DNA of 6,118 nucleotides, from contig CACYBC010000211.1 of assembly GCA_902772615.1 (NCBI GenBank), forward strand, positions 1-6,118, read 5' to 3'. The stretch is from an uncultured Ruminococcus sp. (GTDB taxonomy: Bacteria; Bacillota; Clostridia; Oscillospirales; Ruminococcaceae). This document shows positions 5,483-6,118 of this stretch, in pieces (the stretch's first letter is position 1; each line of letters starts with the position of its first letter). The notes under the pieces were generated by a model. The model worked only from the letters and a program-made list of their open reading frames with translations. It searched no databases and was not told the origin of the DNA. Both the position numbers and the translations under genes were made by a program.

Positions 5483-6118
5483 CTATTTGAAGAGCCTCAT
5501 CATGTAGTCTCTTGCGCTGTACCTCCAGACGTCCCACTCGTGGTATCCGGGATAGCAGGCGTACTCGAAGTTGTAGCCCTTGTCGATCAGCTCCTGTACC
5601 TGGGGCTCGGTGTACTTGTGTCTCGGGTCATCGGTGCCGCAGGTGATGAAGGTGACCTTCATGGTGCTGTTGTAGTGCTCGGGAGAAGCGAACAGCTCGT
5701 CGTAGCGGGGACCGCCGGAAGCCTGCAGCGTGCCGTTGGGCAGGAGCAGGAAGCCGCCCTGGACAGTGGTGAGCCCTGCGACGGAGAAACCGCCGCCGCA
5801 GCTGAACTGACCGAGGTTGGCGAAGCATTCCGGATGGCCGTGGGCGATCTGTCTGGCCATGGAGCCGCCTGCGGAGCGGCCTGCCATCGCCCTGTATTCT
5901 CTGTCGGCTATAGTGCGGTACTTGCCGTCGATGAAGGGTACGATCTCGTTGCACATGACTTCCGGGAATCCCTTGTCGATGAAGGTGCCGTCTTCCAGCT
6001 CCTTTGGAGCCGCGAAGCTGCTTGCAACAATGATCATCTCCTCGCACTTTCCCTCGGCGATGAGGTTGTCGGCGATGTAGTTGAGCTTGCCCTGCCAGAA
6101 CCAGCCGGTCTCGTTCTC
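5483..6118 (-). CDS. Alpha/beta-hydrolase esterase, C-terminal part (partial)
   Basis: The frame is open from the right edge (6118) to TAG at 5485-5483: 211 residues, with the N-terminus outside the window. An internal ATG at 6037 is not taken as the start because the frame upstream continues as family-like sequence (ETGWFWQGKLNYIADNLIAE). It matches the putative-esterase family (PF00756; feruloyl, enterochelin and S-formylglutathione esterase relatives). The nucleophile elbow GRSAGG is visible with Ser82 of the fragment; an Asp in CGTDDPRH (163 or 164) and His193 in GYHEWDVWR complete the likely triad. Family members hydrolyse ester bonds, several of them in plant-wall-derived feruloyl esters or siderophores; the substrate here is unknown. 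Whether it is secreted cannot be judged without the N-terminus. It ends 15 bp before a strong terminator. Confidence 0.85.
   Translation of the reverse strand, partial: ENETGWFWQGKLNYIADNLIAEGKCEEMIIVASSFAAPKELEDGTFIDKGFPEVMCNEIVPFIDGKYRTIADREYRAMAGRSAGGSMARQIAHGHPECFANLGQFSCGGGFSVAGLTTVQGGFLLLPNGTLQASGGPRYDELFASPEHYNSTMKVTFITCGTDDPRHKYTEPQVQELIDKGYNFEYACYPGYHEWDVWRYSARDYMMRLFK

Overview
The window looks like chromosomal DNA from a Gram-positive anaerobe of the Clostridia (Bacillota). Base composition is mid-range, and coding regions favour AGG/AGA for arginine and ATA for isoleucine. Most genes end in a bacterial-type hairpin plus U-tract terminator. Several starts carry a clear Shine-Dalgarno, and TATAAT-like -10 boxes lie upstream. 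The families present (FliB-type lysine N-methylase, bacterial PH-domain membrane protein, COG2509 flavoprotein, PlsC-like acyltransferase with a zinc ribbon) are typical of that group. ATA/AGG-rich codon use also occurs in gut methanogens, but the repeated intrinsic terminators argue for a bacterium. The genus cannot be fixed from this sequence.

Layout: (1) 1-81, likely tail of an unrecognised + strand gene, with a terminator at 103-132. (2) 232-1293 (+), a cysteine-rich FliB-family protein with its own promoter. (3) 1376-2008 (+), a two-helix membrane protein with a bacterial PH domain, ending at a hairpin terminator. (4) 2063-2410 (-), a small four-helix membrane protein, convergent with gene 3 and divergent from gene 5. 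(5) 2559-3929 (+), a COG2509 FAD-dependent dehydrogenase with a four-cysteine cluster. (6) 3930-4170, a 241-bp convergent gap holding a nested inverted-repeat structure and a long two-way terminator. (7) 4171-5397 (-), a glycerolipid-type acyltransferase fused to a zinc ribbon and a C-terminal domain. (8) 5483 to the right edge (-), the C-terminal part of an esterase with a visible Ser-Asp-His set.

The genes do not form one operon or an obvious pathway. Strand switches, individual promoters and individual terminators suggest mostly single-gene transcription units. Two genes point to membrane or lipid biology (PH-domain protein, acyltransferase), but a shared function is not supported.

I found no mobile element, CRISPR array, tRNA or rRNA, and no convincing new multi-gene system. 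The least explained sequence is the 3958-4068 structure in the convergent gap. Next come the overlap of a terminator with a promoter at 5427-5468 and the cysteine cluster of the flavoprotein.
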